A stretch of 43,988 bases of DNA, from assembly GCA_025963875.1 (NCBI GenBank), contig JAOPZY010000162.1, forward strand, positions 1 through 43,988, in the 5' to 3' direction. Below, one piece after another: positions 1 to 6,996 of this stretch; the stretch's first letter is position 1; each line of letters starts with the position of its first letter. The DNA comes from Actinomycetota bacterium. GTDB taxonomy: Bacteria > Actinomycetota > CADDZG01 > JAHWKV01 > JAOPZY01. A program made the position numbers and the translations under genes. The notes under the pieces were generated by a model. It had not been told where the DNA came from, made no database searches, and saw only the letters and a list, made by a program, of their open reading frames with translations.

Positions 1-25
1 GTCATGGCGGAGGCCGGCCGGCACC

Positions 26-31
26 TACAAT
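26..31 (+). promoter_or_regulatory. Candidate -10 box for tRNA-Thr
   Basis: TACAAT lies 18 nt before the tRNA, a suitable distance for a short 5' leader. No convincing -35 box can be read because the window starts 25 nt upstream. Confidence 0.4.
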
Positions 32-49
32 GAGGATCGCTGGGAGCTC

Positions 50-123
50 GCTGGTGTGGCGCAACTCGGTAGCGCAACCGACTTGTAATCGGTAGGTTCC
101 CGGTTCGAATCCGGGCACCAGCT
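50..123 (+). tRNA. tRNA-Thr (anticodon TGT)
   Basis: A complete 74-nt cloverleaf. The acceptor arms GCTGGTG and CACCAGC pair fully. The anticodon stem ACCGA/TCGGT holds the 7-nt loop CTTGTAA, which gives anticodon TGT reading the Thr codon ACA. The T arm has the invariant GGTTCGAATCC core. The 3' CCA is not encoded. The discriminator base is T. Confidence 0.97.
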
Positions 124-170
124 CAACTATGTATGGGCGGTTGCGGGCCGCTGCATTCTTTACTTGTCCT

Positions 171-187
171 ACCGCGCTATGCGCGGT
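171..187 (+). terminator. Hairpin downstream of tRNA-Thr
   Basis: ACCGCGC-tat-GCGCGGT forms a perfect 7-bp stem with a 3-nt loop, 48 nt after the tRNA. There is no T tract, so it may terminate or protect the tRNA transcript. The role is inferred from position only. Confidence 0.45.
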
Positions 188-239
188 CAGAGAAGCAGAG
201 AATCCTTGGACCCACCACTGCACCTCCACAACGAGCGCC

Positions 240-257
240 ACTACGCGGCCGCGTAGT
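240..257. promoter_or_regulatory. 18-bp perfect palindrome upstream of the aldehyde dehydrogenase
   Basis: ACTACGCGGCCGCGTAGT is identical to its reverse complement and lies 78 nt before the aldehyde dehydrogenase start. A second short inverted repeat (CCCTCT, cgaatc loop, AGAGGG) lies at 265-282. Either could be an operator. The rest of 124-334 shows no gene. The binding factor is unknown. Confidence 0.4.
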
Positions 258-334
258 CGTACTGCCCTCTCGAATCAGAGGGGCACCTCCGGGTAGCACA
301 ATGGGAGAGCCCACACTCCACCCGGGAGGTCCTC

Positions 335-1717
335 ATGCCCATCGCAACCATCGACCCCACCACGGGCGAGACGGTCAAGGTCTACGACGCGCTATCGGAC
401 TCGGAGCTTGAAGCCCGGGTCGCCCTTGCCGCCAAGGCGTTTCCACAGTTTCGGGCCACCACGTTCGCCGAACGGGCAGAGATCCTCAACTCGGTGGCCA
501 AGATCCTCGACAGCGAGATCGAGGACTCGGCCCAGATCATCACCCTGGAGATGGGCAAGCTGCTGAAGGCCGCCCGGGCGGAAGTGGCCAAGTGCGCCCA
601 CACGTTCCGCTACTACGCCCGCCACGGCGAGGCGTTCCTGGCGGACGAGCCGGCCGACGCAAAAGCCGTGCAGGCCCAGCAGGCGTACGTCCGCTACGAG
701 CCGCTCGGCCCCGTCCTGGCGGTCATGCCGTGGAACTTCCCCCTCTTTCAGGTCACCCGCTTCCTGGCCCCCGGCCTCATGGCCGGCAACGTGGCGCTGC
801 TGAAGCACGCGTCCAACGTGCCCCAGACCGCCCTGTACCTCGAGGACGTCTTCGAGCGGGCCGGCGCCCCCCGGGGCGTCTTCCAGACGCTGCTCATCGG
901 TTCGGATGCTGTGGAGCGCGTGCTGCGCGACAAGCGCATCCGGGCGGCCACCCTCACCGGTAGCTCCCCCGCCGGCTCCGCGGTGGCGAAGGTAGCCGGC
1001 GAGGAGGTCAAGAAGACGGTGCTGGAGCTGGGAGGCAGCGACCCGTTCGTCGTGCTGCCGTCTGCAGACCTGGAAGCCGCGGTCAAGGTCGGCGTCGCCG
1101 CTCGGTGCCAGAACAACGGCCAGAGCTGCATCGCCGCCAAGCGCTTCATCATCCACGAGGACATCGCAGATGAGTACGAGCGGCGCTTCATCGAGACGAT
1201 GTCGTCGCTCAAGGTGGGGGACCCGGTCGACCCCTCGACCGACATCGGCCCGCTCGCCACCGAGCAGGGCCGCCAGCTCGTCCAGGAACAGGTGGGCGAC
1301 GCCATCAGCAAGGGCGCGGTCCTGCATTGCGGCGGCCAACCGTTGGAGGGTCCGGGCTGGTTCTATCCGCCGACCGTCCTCAGCGGCATCACCCCGGACA
1401 TGCGGTTGTTCCAGGAAGAGGTGTTCGGTCCGGTGGCCCAGCTCTACCGGGTGGGCAGCGTCGGGGAAGCCCTCGACCTGGCCAACATCACCGACTACGG
1501 GCTGGGCTCCAACGTGTGGACCACCGATCCCGGCGAGCAGCAGCAGTTCATCGAGGGGTTCGAGGCCGGCCTGGTGTTCGTCAACGGCGCCACCACGTCC
1601 TATCCGGAGCTTCCCTTCGGCGGGATCAAGGCGTCCGGCTACGGTCGGGAGCTCGCTGACCACGGCATCAAGGAGTTCTGCAACGTCAAGACCGTGTGGG
1701 TCGGCGAACGGAGATGA
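335..1717 (+). CDS. NAD(P)-dependent aldehyde dehydrogenase, succinate-semialdehyde dehydrogenase-like
   Basis: A 460-residue aldehyde dehydrogenase superfamily protein, full length for the class. The cofactor-binding region includes MPWNFPLF near residue 131. The general-base glutamate lies in LELGGSDPF. The catalytic cysteine is in NNGQSCIAAKR. The C-terminal PFGGIKASGYGRE motif is present. The closest functional class I recognise is the GabD/SSADH group, which oxidises succinate semialdehyde to succinate, but the substrate is not fixed by these motifs. The ATG start follows a strong GGGAGG ribosome site. The next gene starts 1 nt after the stop, so the two are probably co-transcribed. The enzyme is cytoplasmic. 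Confidence 0.93.
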   Translation: MPIATIDPTTGETVKVYDALSDSELEARVALAAKAFPQFRATTFAERAEILNSVAKILDSEIEDSAQIITLEMGKLLKAARAEVAKCAHTFRYYARHGEAFLADEPADAKAVQAQQAYVRYEPLGPVLAVMPWNFPLFQVTRFLAPGLMAGNVALLKHASNVPQTALYLEDVFERAGAPRGVFQTLLIGSDAVERVLRDKRIRAATLTGSSPAGSAVAKVAGEEVKKTVLELGGSDPFVVLPSADLEAAVKVGVAARCQNNGQSCIAAKRFIIHEDIADEYERRFIETMSSLKVGDPVDPSTDIGPLATEQGRQLVQEQVGDAISKGAVLHCGGQPLEGPGWFYPPTVLSGITPDMRLFQEEVFGPVAQLYRVGSVGEALDLANITDYGLGSNVWTTDPGEQQQFIEGFEAGLVFVNGATTSYPELPFGGIKASGYGRELADHGIKEFCNVKTVWVGERR

Positions 1718-1718
1718 G

Positions 1719-2234
1719 ATGACCGACGACGCTACCCCCCAGGTCAAGCTGCTCCACATCTACCTGAACGACCACCTCGCCGGCTCGGCCGCGGGCTCGG
1801 AGCTCGCCCGACGGTGCCGGGACAACAACCGGGGCACGCCCCTCGCCGAGTTCCTCGACGGGCTGCTCAGGCAGATCGAGGAGGACCAGCTGGCTCTGGA
1901 GGGAATCATGGACGTCCTTGGAGCCCCCAGGAACCCGGCGAAGCTGGCCGCTGCATGGCTGGCCGAGAAGGTTGGCCGCCTCAAGCTGAACGGCCAGCTG
2001 CTCCAGTACTCCGACCTGAGCCGGTTGCTGGAGCTGGAGGGCCTCGGCCTCGGCATCCACGGCAAGATGGATCTGTGGCGGGCGTTGATCGCAGTCCGCG
2101 AGGCGTATCCGCCGCTTGCAGATGCCCCGCTTGAGGCACTCGAGCGTCGGGCCGTCGACCAGCTTGCGGGCGTCGAGGAGCAGCAGGCACGGGCGGCGGA
2201 GGTAGCGTTCAAGCCCAGCCGGGTGCCTGCCTGA
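1719..2234 (+). CDS. Conserved-looking helical protein of unknown function
   Basis: 171 residues, starting at an ATG 1 nt after the aldehyde dehydrogenase stop, so translational coupling is likely. The sequence is almost entirely amphipathic helix. It opens with LLHIYLNDHLAGS and has acidic helices such as GLLRQIEEDQLALEGIMD, suggesting a four-helix-bundle (ferritin-like) fold. I see no signal peptide, membrane segment or metal-ligand pattern strong enough to assign a function. It could be a stress-related helical protein. I do not recognise a named family. Confidence 0.8.
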   Translation: MTDDATPQVKLLHIYLNDHLAGSAAGSELARRCRDNNRGTPLAEFLDGLLRQIEEDQLALEGIMDVLGAPRNPAKLAAAWLAEKVGRLKLNGQLLQYSDLSRLLELEGLGLGIHGKMDLWRALIAVREAYPPLADAPLEALERRAVDQLAGVEEQQARAAEVAFKPSRVPA

Positions 2235-2294
2235 TCCTAAGAGGCGGTCGCCTGCCACACCGTCTGCCCGACCGGCGGATGGCACCATGGCACG

Positions 2295-2840
2295 GTGCGA
2301 CGTGTGTCGGTGGTGGGGAACTCCGGATCGGGTAAGTCGACGTTGGCAGCCCGGCTTGCCGCACAGCTCGGTGTCCCTCACGTCGAGCTCGACGCCCTCT
2401 TCCATCAGCCCGGCTGGACCGAGCTTTCTGGCCCCGAGTTCCGTCGCCACGTCGCCGCGGCCACCGACGGCGAGGGCTGGGTGATCGACGGCAACTACTC
2501 GGCGGTGCGCCCGCTGGTGTGGCAGCGCGCCGACACCGTCGTGTGGCTGGACCTGCCGAGGGCAGTCGTTCTGCGCCGGATCGTCGGGCGGACCCTCGCC
2601 AGAGCCATCCTGCGAACGACGCTGTGGAACGGCAACCGGGAGCGGTGGCGCAACCTGACGACCCTCGACCCCGAGCAGTCGGTCATCGCCTGGTCCTGGA
2701 CGCACCACGCCACGTACCGGGAACGGTATGGCGGCGCCATGGAAGACCCGGCCTGGGCTCATTGCCGCTTCGTCCGTCTCCGGTCCGCGCGCGAGGTCGA
2801 CGCGTTCCTGGCGGGGGTGGGGGCCGCCCGTAGAACCTAG
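2295..2840 (+). CDS. P-loop NTPase, adenylate-kinase-like (FlaR/topology-modulation type)
   Basis: 181 residues. A Walker A motif GNSGSGKST lies at residues 8-16. ELDALFHQPGW follows at about 31-41 and VIDGNYSAV at about 63. Lid-like basic helices come after residue 90 (PRAVVLRRIVGRT). This layout matches small kinase-like ATPases often annotated as DNA topology modulation protein FlaR or adenylate kinase. Their substrate is unclear. The start is GTG. No good ribosome site precedes it, and a nearby ATG at 2287 is in another frame. It stands alone between the helical protein and the TetR gene. Confidence 0.85.
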   Translation: MRRVSVVGNSGSGKSTLAARLAAQLGVPHVELDALFHQPGWTELSGPEFRRHVAAATDGEGWVIDGNYSAVRPLVWQRADTVVWLDLPRAVVLRRIVGRTLARAILRTTLWNGNRERWRNLTTLDPEQSVIAWSWTHHATYRERYGGAMEDPAWAHCRFVRLRSAREVDAFLAGVGAARRT

Positions 2841-2921
2841 TCCGTGGCCGCGCGTCTATGCGCGATTTCGTACTAACTAACGTCGGTCCGGGCTGCTTCA
2901 GGTTCTTGGCGGGAAGCCATC

Positions 2922-2950
2922 TTGGCAATGCCTATTTGCCTGCGTACAAT
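2922..2950 (+). promoter_or_regulatory. Promoter of the TetR gene, predicted leaderless
   Basis: TTGGCA (2922-2927) and TACAAT (2945-2950) are separated by exactly 17 nt. Only 6 nt separate the -10 box from the GTG at 2957, so transcription should begin at or next to the start codon. There is no Shine-Dalgarno site for that GTG, which fits a leaderless mRNA. Confidence 0.75.
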
Positions 2951-2956
2951 GCAGCC

Positions 2957-3571
2957 GTGGCGACATCGGAGAACGGCAGGCCCTACCACCACGGCGACCT
3001 TCGGCGTGTCCTGCTGGAGGAGGCGGTCGCCTCGCTCCGCGAGTCGGGCCCCGCAGCGTTGAGCCTCCGCGACCTCGCCCGCCAGGCCGGTGTGTCGCAT
3101 GCCGCCCCGGCCCACCATTTCGGGGACAAGCGGGGTCTGCTGACCGCGGTCGCCGCGGAGGGGTTCCGCCGCCTTTCCGCCTCGTTGGGAGCCACCTACG
3201 AGGCGACCCGGGACTTCGCCGAGGTGGGGGTCGCCTACGTCACGTTCGCGGTCGAGGAGCGTCCCTACTTCGACGTCATGTTCCGTCCCGACCTCTACGA
3301 TCCGCATGACCCCGAGCTCGTGGCTGCCCGCTCGGCCTCGGGCGCAGCACTCTACGGACCGGCCGCCGCGCTGCCGGAGACCCCGCTGGAGGCCGGCATC
3401 GCCGCCTGGTCGCTGGTCCACGGGCTGGCGACGCTGGGGCTGGCCGGCAACCTGCCGCCCGAGGTCGGAGGCGACCTGCCCGCAGCGGCACGGCAGGTGA
3501 CGGGCTACCTGTTCCAGGCACGGGAGGCCCCGGAGCGGCCGGCGAAAGCGAAGAAGAAAAAGAAGAAGTGA
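2957..3571 (+). CDS. TetR/AcrR-family transcriptional regulator
   Basis: 204 residues from the GTG at 2957. The reading frame opens further upstream at 2858, but the promoter lies inside that extension, so the shorter start is preferred. The N-terminal helix-turn-helix reads LSLRDLARQAGVSHAAPAHHF at about residues 38-58, with HFGDKRGLL closing the DNA-binding domain. The C-terminal ligand domain resembles the WHG-type TetR C domain. The protein ends in a lysine-rich tail (AKAKKKKKK) encoded by an A/G-rich run, which is unusual and may add non-specific DNA affinity. The regulated genes and ligand are unknown. Autoregulation is likely but unproven. Confidence 0.92.
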   Translation: MATSENGRPYHHGDLRRVLLEEAVASLRESGPAALSLRDLARQAGVSHAAPAHHFGDKRGLLTAVAAEGFRRLSASLGATYEATRDFAEVGVAYVTFAVEERPYFDVMFRPDLYDPHDPELVAARSASGAALYGPAAALPETPLEAGIAAWSLVHGLATLGLAGNLPPEVGGDLPAAARQVTGYLFQAREAPERPAKAKKKKKK

Positions 3572-3579
3572 GACCCCGA

Positions 3580-3597
3580 GGCGCCCTTCAAGGCGCC
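3580..3597. terminator. Hairpin between convergent TetR and SET-domain genes
   Basis: GGCGCC-cttcaa-GGCGCC, a 6-bp GC stem 8 nt after the TetR stop and 10 nt before the end of the opposite-strand gene. It is suited to a bidirectional terminator, though it has no T tract. Confidence 0.5.
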
Positions 3598-3607
3598 GGA
3601 TAAATCG

Positions 3608-3979
3608 TCAGCCCGCCGGGTCGAACCAGAGTCGTTTGCGGCTGCGCGGGTTGCCGTTGTAGTTGATCGTGATCTCGCTGCCGGGGCTGATCCGCCGGAT
3701 GGCGCTGATGATCAGGACCGGCCCCTGCCCCGCCTGGTCGTAGCGGGCCGTCGGCTTGTAGGAGTGGTTGTAGAGGCTTCCGAAGCCGAGGGCGAGGGCA
3801 CCCTCCCCCTGCCCCCACTCGTAGTAGTAGCCGCTGAAGACCGTCCGGTCGATCAACTCGCGCTGGGGGGAGGGGATCACCAGCACCGGGCACTCCTCGA
3901 TGGGATCACCCGAGGAGAACGGCTCGTCGGTGAAGACCCCGAACCCGTGCAGCGGGGACGGGGCGACGTACAGGCTCAC
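3608..3979 (-). CDS. Small SET-domain protein (putative protein-lysine methyltransferase)
   Basis: 123 residues from a GTG start 11 nt after the L,D-transpeptidase stop. The N-terminal LHGFGVFTDEPF matches the SET entry motif. NHSYKPTARY near the middle matches the NHS/SAM-binding motif. GSEITINYNGN corresponds to the ELTYDY motif. These are the three SET hallmarks, compressed into a minimal domain without pre- or post-SET cysteines. SET enzymes transfer methyl from S-adenosylmethionine to lysine. The substrate here is unknown. A longer open frame extends upstream across the transpeptidase and is rejected as a shadow. The function is assigned by motif and has not been tested. Confidence 0.82.
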   Translation of the reverse strand: MSLYVAPSPLHGFGVFTDEPFSSGDPIEECPVLVIPSPQRELIDRTVFSGYYYEWGQGEGALALGFGSLYNHSYKPTARYDQAGQGPVLIISAIRRISPGSEITINYNGNPRSRKRLWFDPAG

Positions 3980-3990
3980 GTTTACTTCGG

Positions 3991-4929
3991 TCAGGGGGTG
4001 ATTTCGACGGGGGTGCCGAGGGGGATGGTGTGCATGAGCTTGGCGAAGTCGCCAGGCCCCATCCGGACGCAGCCGTGCGAGGCCGGGGTGCCGAGGATGC
4101 TCGTGTCCTGCCAACCGTGGATGCCGGTCCGACCCCCGCCCGGCCAGTTGTCGAGCACGGGTGAGAAGCCCGAGAGGGCGAAGATGCCGACCGCATACGG
4201 AGCAGAGTTCCAGTCCTGGGTGGCCCAGACGAAGAAGTTGCCGTTCGGCGTCGGGGTCGACGGGGCGCCGACCGCCACCGTGAAGGACTGCTGCACGGCG
4301 CCGTTGTTGTAGAGGTCCAGCTTGAACTGCGACTGGTGGACGCGGATGAAGTACGTCACCGTCCGGGTGGTCACGCTCGAGGCCTGAACCCAGCCGGTGG
4401 AGCCGTTTGGCTTGACCGGGAGCTCGACCTGGTACCAACCCGGCACCGAGGCGTCGGTCACCAGGAGCGCCTCGCGCTGGCCCAGGACGTTGGAGCCGGC
4501 GATGTGGTTGACGACGGGGCCGCCGGTGGGGTTCGCGTAGACCGGCACCGAGGAATCCAGCACATCGGCCACGAGCGACGTGCCGGGGGCCTCTGGCGGC
4601 GGCGCCGGCGGTGGGGCTGGGGGCGCCGGTGGGGCAGGCGGGGGGAACAGGGCATCGAGCAGAGCCTGGAGGCCGTTCTGATCGGCGCTGGTGGCGGCGG
4701 TCGTCGCGGCGCTGGCGACGGCCGCCGACTGGGCGGCGCTGCCGGCCTGGGCCGAGGACGAGAGACCGACAGCCCCCACCACCGCGGAGGCGACCAGCGT
4801 GATCCCCGCGCCGATGGCGAGGGGGAGCCGCAGCCTCGGCGGCACGCTCCAACCCATCCCGTGACGCTGCGGCTCGGCCGGGACGCTGCTCTGCGGTCGC
4901 CAACCGGTTGGTTCGGTGTTCCTCGCCAT
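3991..4929 (-). CDS. L,D-transpeptidase (YkuD domain), membrane-anchored
   Basis: 312 residues. A cytoplasmic N-terminus is followed by one hydrophobic segment (about residues 36-60), an Ala-rich stretch, a proline-rich linker (about 95-113) and an SH3-like region. The C-terminal YkuD domain holds the catalytic signature HGW and SHGCVRM, with Cys as nucleophile and His as base. Such enzymes form 3-3 crosslinks or attach proteins to peptidoglycan outside the membrane. The ATG is preceded by a strong AGGAGG site. The SET gene follows in the same direction. Confidence 0.93.
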   Translation of the reverse strand: MARNTEPTGWRPQSSVPAEPQRHGMGWSVPPRLRLPLAIGAGITLVASAVVGAVGLSSSAQAGSAAQSAAVASAATTAATSADQNGLQALLDALFPPPAPPAPPAPPPAPPPEAPGTSLVADVLDSSVPVYANPTGGPVVNHIAGSNVLGQREALLVTDASVPGWYQVELPVKPNGSTGWVQASSVTTRTVTYFIRVHQSQFKLDLYNNGAVQQSFTVAVGAPSTPTPNGNFFVWATQDWNSAPYAVGIFALSGFSPVLDNWPGGGRTGIHGWQDTSILGTPASHGCVRMGPGDFAKLMHTIPLGTPVEITP

Positions 4930-4948
4930 GGCCTACCTCCTGACGGAA

Positions 4949-4977
4949 ATCTGACCTACGTCGCCCTGTGCTGTCAA
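4949..4977 (-). promoter_or_regulatory. Promoter of the L,D-transpeptidase gene
   Basis: On the minus strand, TTGACA (4972-4977) is followed after 17 nt by TCAGAT (4949-4954), about 20 nt before the ATG at 4929. A perfect -35 with a weaker -10. Confidence 0.55.
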
Positions 4978-5031
4978 AGCCGAGTTCTACCCGTTCTGGC
5001 GCCGTCACCTTTCCCGGTTCGAATCGGCCGC

Positions 5032-5062
5032 TTGACTCTCCAGTAACTGGAGGCTCCACAGT
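5032..5062 (+). promoter_or_regulatory. MerR-type promoter with operator, predicted leaderless
   Basis: TTGACT (5032-5037) and CACAGT (5057-5062) are 19 nt apart, the long spacer typical of MerR-activated promoters. The perfect inverted repeat CTCCAG-taa-CTGGAG fills 5038-5052 inside the spacer and is the likely binding site of the protein encoded next. Only 6 nt separate the -10 box from the ATG, so the transcript is probably leaderless. Confidence 0.78.
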
Positions 5063-5068
5063 GTTCCC

Positions 5069-6028
5069 ATGAACGCAGCAACCACCCGCTTCCCGATCGG
5101 AGAGCTCGCCCGCCTGACGGGGCTTTCCGTCCGGACGATCCGGTTCTACTCGGAGAGCGGGCTGGTGCCCGAAGCCGGCCGGACGCCGGCCGGGTACCGC
5201 ATCTATGACAGGGATGCCGTGGAGCGCCTGGGCCTCGTCCGGACCCTCCGCGACCTCGGCATCGACCTGCCGACCATCCGCAAGGTGCTGGAGCGGGAGG
5301 TGTCGGTGGCCAGCGTGGCCGCGGCCCACGCCGCCGCTCTCGACGTCCAGATCCGGGGACTCAGGCTGCGCCGGGCGGTGTTGCGGGCCGTGGCGGAGCG
5401 AGGTGCAACCAACCCACAGGAGGTGGAGCTGATGAACAAGTTGGCACAGTTGTCCGACGCCGAGCGCCGGCGGATGATCGAGGACTTCCTCGACGACGTC
5501 TTCCGCGGCGTCGATCTCGACCCGAAGTTCGAGCAGGGGATGCGGACCGCAATGCCCGACCTCCCCGAGGAGCCAACGACCGTCCAGGTCGAGGCATGGG
5601 TCGAGCTTGCAGAGCTGGTCGCCCAACCGGATTTCCGCCGGAGGCTCCGCGAGATGGCGGAGCGGGCAGCCACCGAACGGACGGAAGGGCGAGGTCGGGA
5701 GGAAACCTCCGAGACCGCCATCGCCACCGCCAAGATGGTCGCCTCGAGGGCAGGCGAGGCGAAGGCGGCCGGGATCGATCCCGGATCGCCACAGGCCGCC
5801 CCGATCGTCGCCGAGATGATCAGGGACTACGCGGACTCCCTCGGCAAACCTGACAGCCCCGAGTTTCGCCGGTGGCTCATCGGAATGGTCGACACCTTCA
5901 CCGATGCCCGGGCAGAGCGGTACTGGCAGCTGCTGGCGACGATCAACGGCTGGCCAGCCATTCCGAGCGTCGTCCCCGCGTGGGAGTGGTTCGTAGCGGG
6001 GGTCCGGGCCTCGCTCACTGGGAACTAA
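5069..6028 (+). CDS. MerR-family transcriptional regulator with long helical C-terminus
   Basis: 319 residues. The N-terminal winged helix-turn-helix reads FPIGELARLTGLSVRTIRFY, then SESGLVPEAGRTPAGYRIYD, the standard MerR motif (about residues 8-48). A dimerisation coiled coil follows to about 115. The remaining 200 residues are helical and acidic or basic without an obvious cysteine metal site, so a small-molecule or stress signal is more likely than a metal. The palindrome in its own promoter suggests autoregulation. It may also act on the divergent L,D-transpeptidase, whose promoter lies 80 nt away. Confidence 0.92.
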   Translation: MNAATTRFPIGELARLTGLSVRTIRFYSESGLVPEAGRTPAGYRIYDRDAVERLGLVRTLRDLGIDLPTIRKVLEREVSVASVAAAHAAALDVQIRGLRLRRAVLRAVAERGATNPQEVELMNKLAQLSDAERRRMIEDFLDDVFRGVDLDPKFEQGMRTAMPDLPEEPTTVQVEAWVELAELVAQPDFRRRLREMAERAATERTEGRGREETSETAIATAKMVASRAGEAKAAGIDPGSPQAAPIVAEMIRDYADSLGKPDSPEFRRWLIGMVDTFTDARAERYWQLLATINGWPAIPSVVPAWEWFVAGVRASLTGN

Positions 6029-6063
6029 GGAGCACATCGCGCACGGACGCGCGACAGGCTCCT
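6028..6063. terminator. Bidirectional hairpin between MerR and comA genes
   Basis: AGGAGC (6028-6033) pairs with GCTCCT (6058-6063), and inside it TCGCGC (6037-6042) pairs with GCGCGA (6049-6054). The two stacked stems lie between convergent genes and start at the last base of the MerR stop codon. Confidence 0.65.
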
Positions 6064-6072
6064 AAGCTCGCA

Positions 6073-6930
6073 TTAGAAGTCCGGGGCCGCGGCCAGGTGC
6101 CGTCCGTTGCCGATGGCGCGGGCGGCCCGGGCCGCGGACCTCCGGGGCACCGCCGGCGGCAGTGCGGCGGTCAGGGTGTCGGACCGGAGGCCGAGCCGGA
6201 GGGTCTCGACCCCGATCACGTCGCCGGGGGCCACGTTGCCGAGGTTCACGTTCGGGCCGATCCGGCGGATGAACGCGGCCTGGAGGTCCTTCGTGGGGGC
6301 TTCGAACAGCAGCCGGTCGACGTCGATGCCGGACCCGAGGATCGCGTCGAGCACGTCCGAGCGGAGCTTCCCGTCGGGGTGGCAGATCCCGCTGCGGCCG
6401 CTCTCCCGGGCCTCGGCGATGACCAGGCAGGCGCCGGCGTCGAGGTCCTGGCGGATGTACTCGACCCAGTCCCAGGCCTCCATCCGCTCCGAGCGGGCCG
6501 TGTCCTTCAGCCCCACCTCGGAGAAGACGGTGAACTCGCCGGCGAGCTTGGTCACATAGCTCGCCTTCTCTTCGTTGCTGAGGGCGACGGTGCCATTCGA
6601 GACCTCCACCACCCGGCAGCCCCACGCCCGGCAGAACGCCTGGTACTCGTCGAAGCGGTCCTGCAGCACGTGCTTCTCGAAGAGGGTGCCGCCGAAGAAG
6701 AAGTCGATGCCGTGCTCTTCGAGGGCCGCGATCTTGGCGCCGATATCCGGCGTCGCCACGACGGTGCCCCATCCGAACTTGACGACATCGATCAGCCCGG
6801 CAGTGCTGGCGACGTAGTCCCGGAACGCGCCGGTTGGCAGGCCGTTGTCGATGACCATCGTGATACCAAGAGCTCGAGGCTTGGCCGGCCGGAACGGCAG
6901 GTCCAGGGCGGAGCGGACCAACGGGGTCAT
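6073..6930 (-). CDS. comA: Phosphosulfolactate synthase (ComA family)
   Basis: 285 residues, a typical length for the ComA TIM-barrel family. Family features visible are the N-terminal PRALGITMVIDNGLP, DVVKFGWGT near residue 50, a GGTLFE segment near 80, VEVSNGTVALS near 108, SEVGLKD near 137 and LIAEARESG near 170. The family condenses sulfite with phosphoenolpyruvate to give phosphosulfolactate, the first step of coenzyme M synthesis in methanogens and of sulfolactate formation in some bacteria. It has a strong AGGAGG site and lies 66 nt downstream of a persulfide dioxygenase-rhodanese on the same strand. No comB or comC is in the window, so the end product is open. Confidence 0.9.
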   Translation of the reverse strand: MTPLVRSALDLPFRPAKPRALGITMVIDNGLPTGAFRDYVASTAGLIDVVKFGWGTVVATPDIGAKIAALEEHGIDFFFGGTLFEKHVLQDRFDEYQAFCRAWGCRVVEVSNGTVALSNEEKASYVTKLAGEFTVFSEVGLKDTARSERMEAWDWVEYIRQDLDAGACLVIAEARESGRSGICHPDGKLRSDVLDAILGSGIDVDRLLFEAPTKDLQAAFIRRIGPNVNLGNVAPGDVIGVETLRLGLRSDTLTAALPPAVPRRSAARAARAIGNGRHLAAAPDF

Positions 6931-6996
6931 CGGGCACCTCCTGGGGCGCTGGTCGATGGATCGGGTAGACGGGGCATGCGGCTCGGGGGGTCGAGG

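Noticed and set aside
392-1759. 455-codon frame antisense to the aldehyde dehydrogenase
   Set aside because: Shadow of a well-supported gene, with no ribosome site or recognisable motif.
3980-6037. N-terminal extension of the SET-domain frame
   Set aside because: It runs through the transpeptidase and the MerR gene in other frames. Only the last 123 codons show family motifs.
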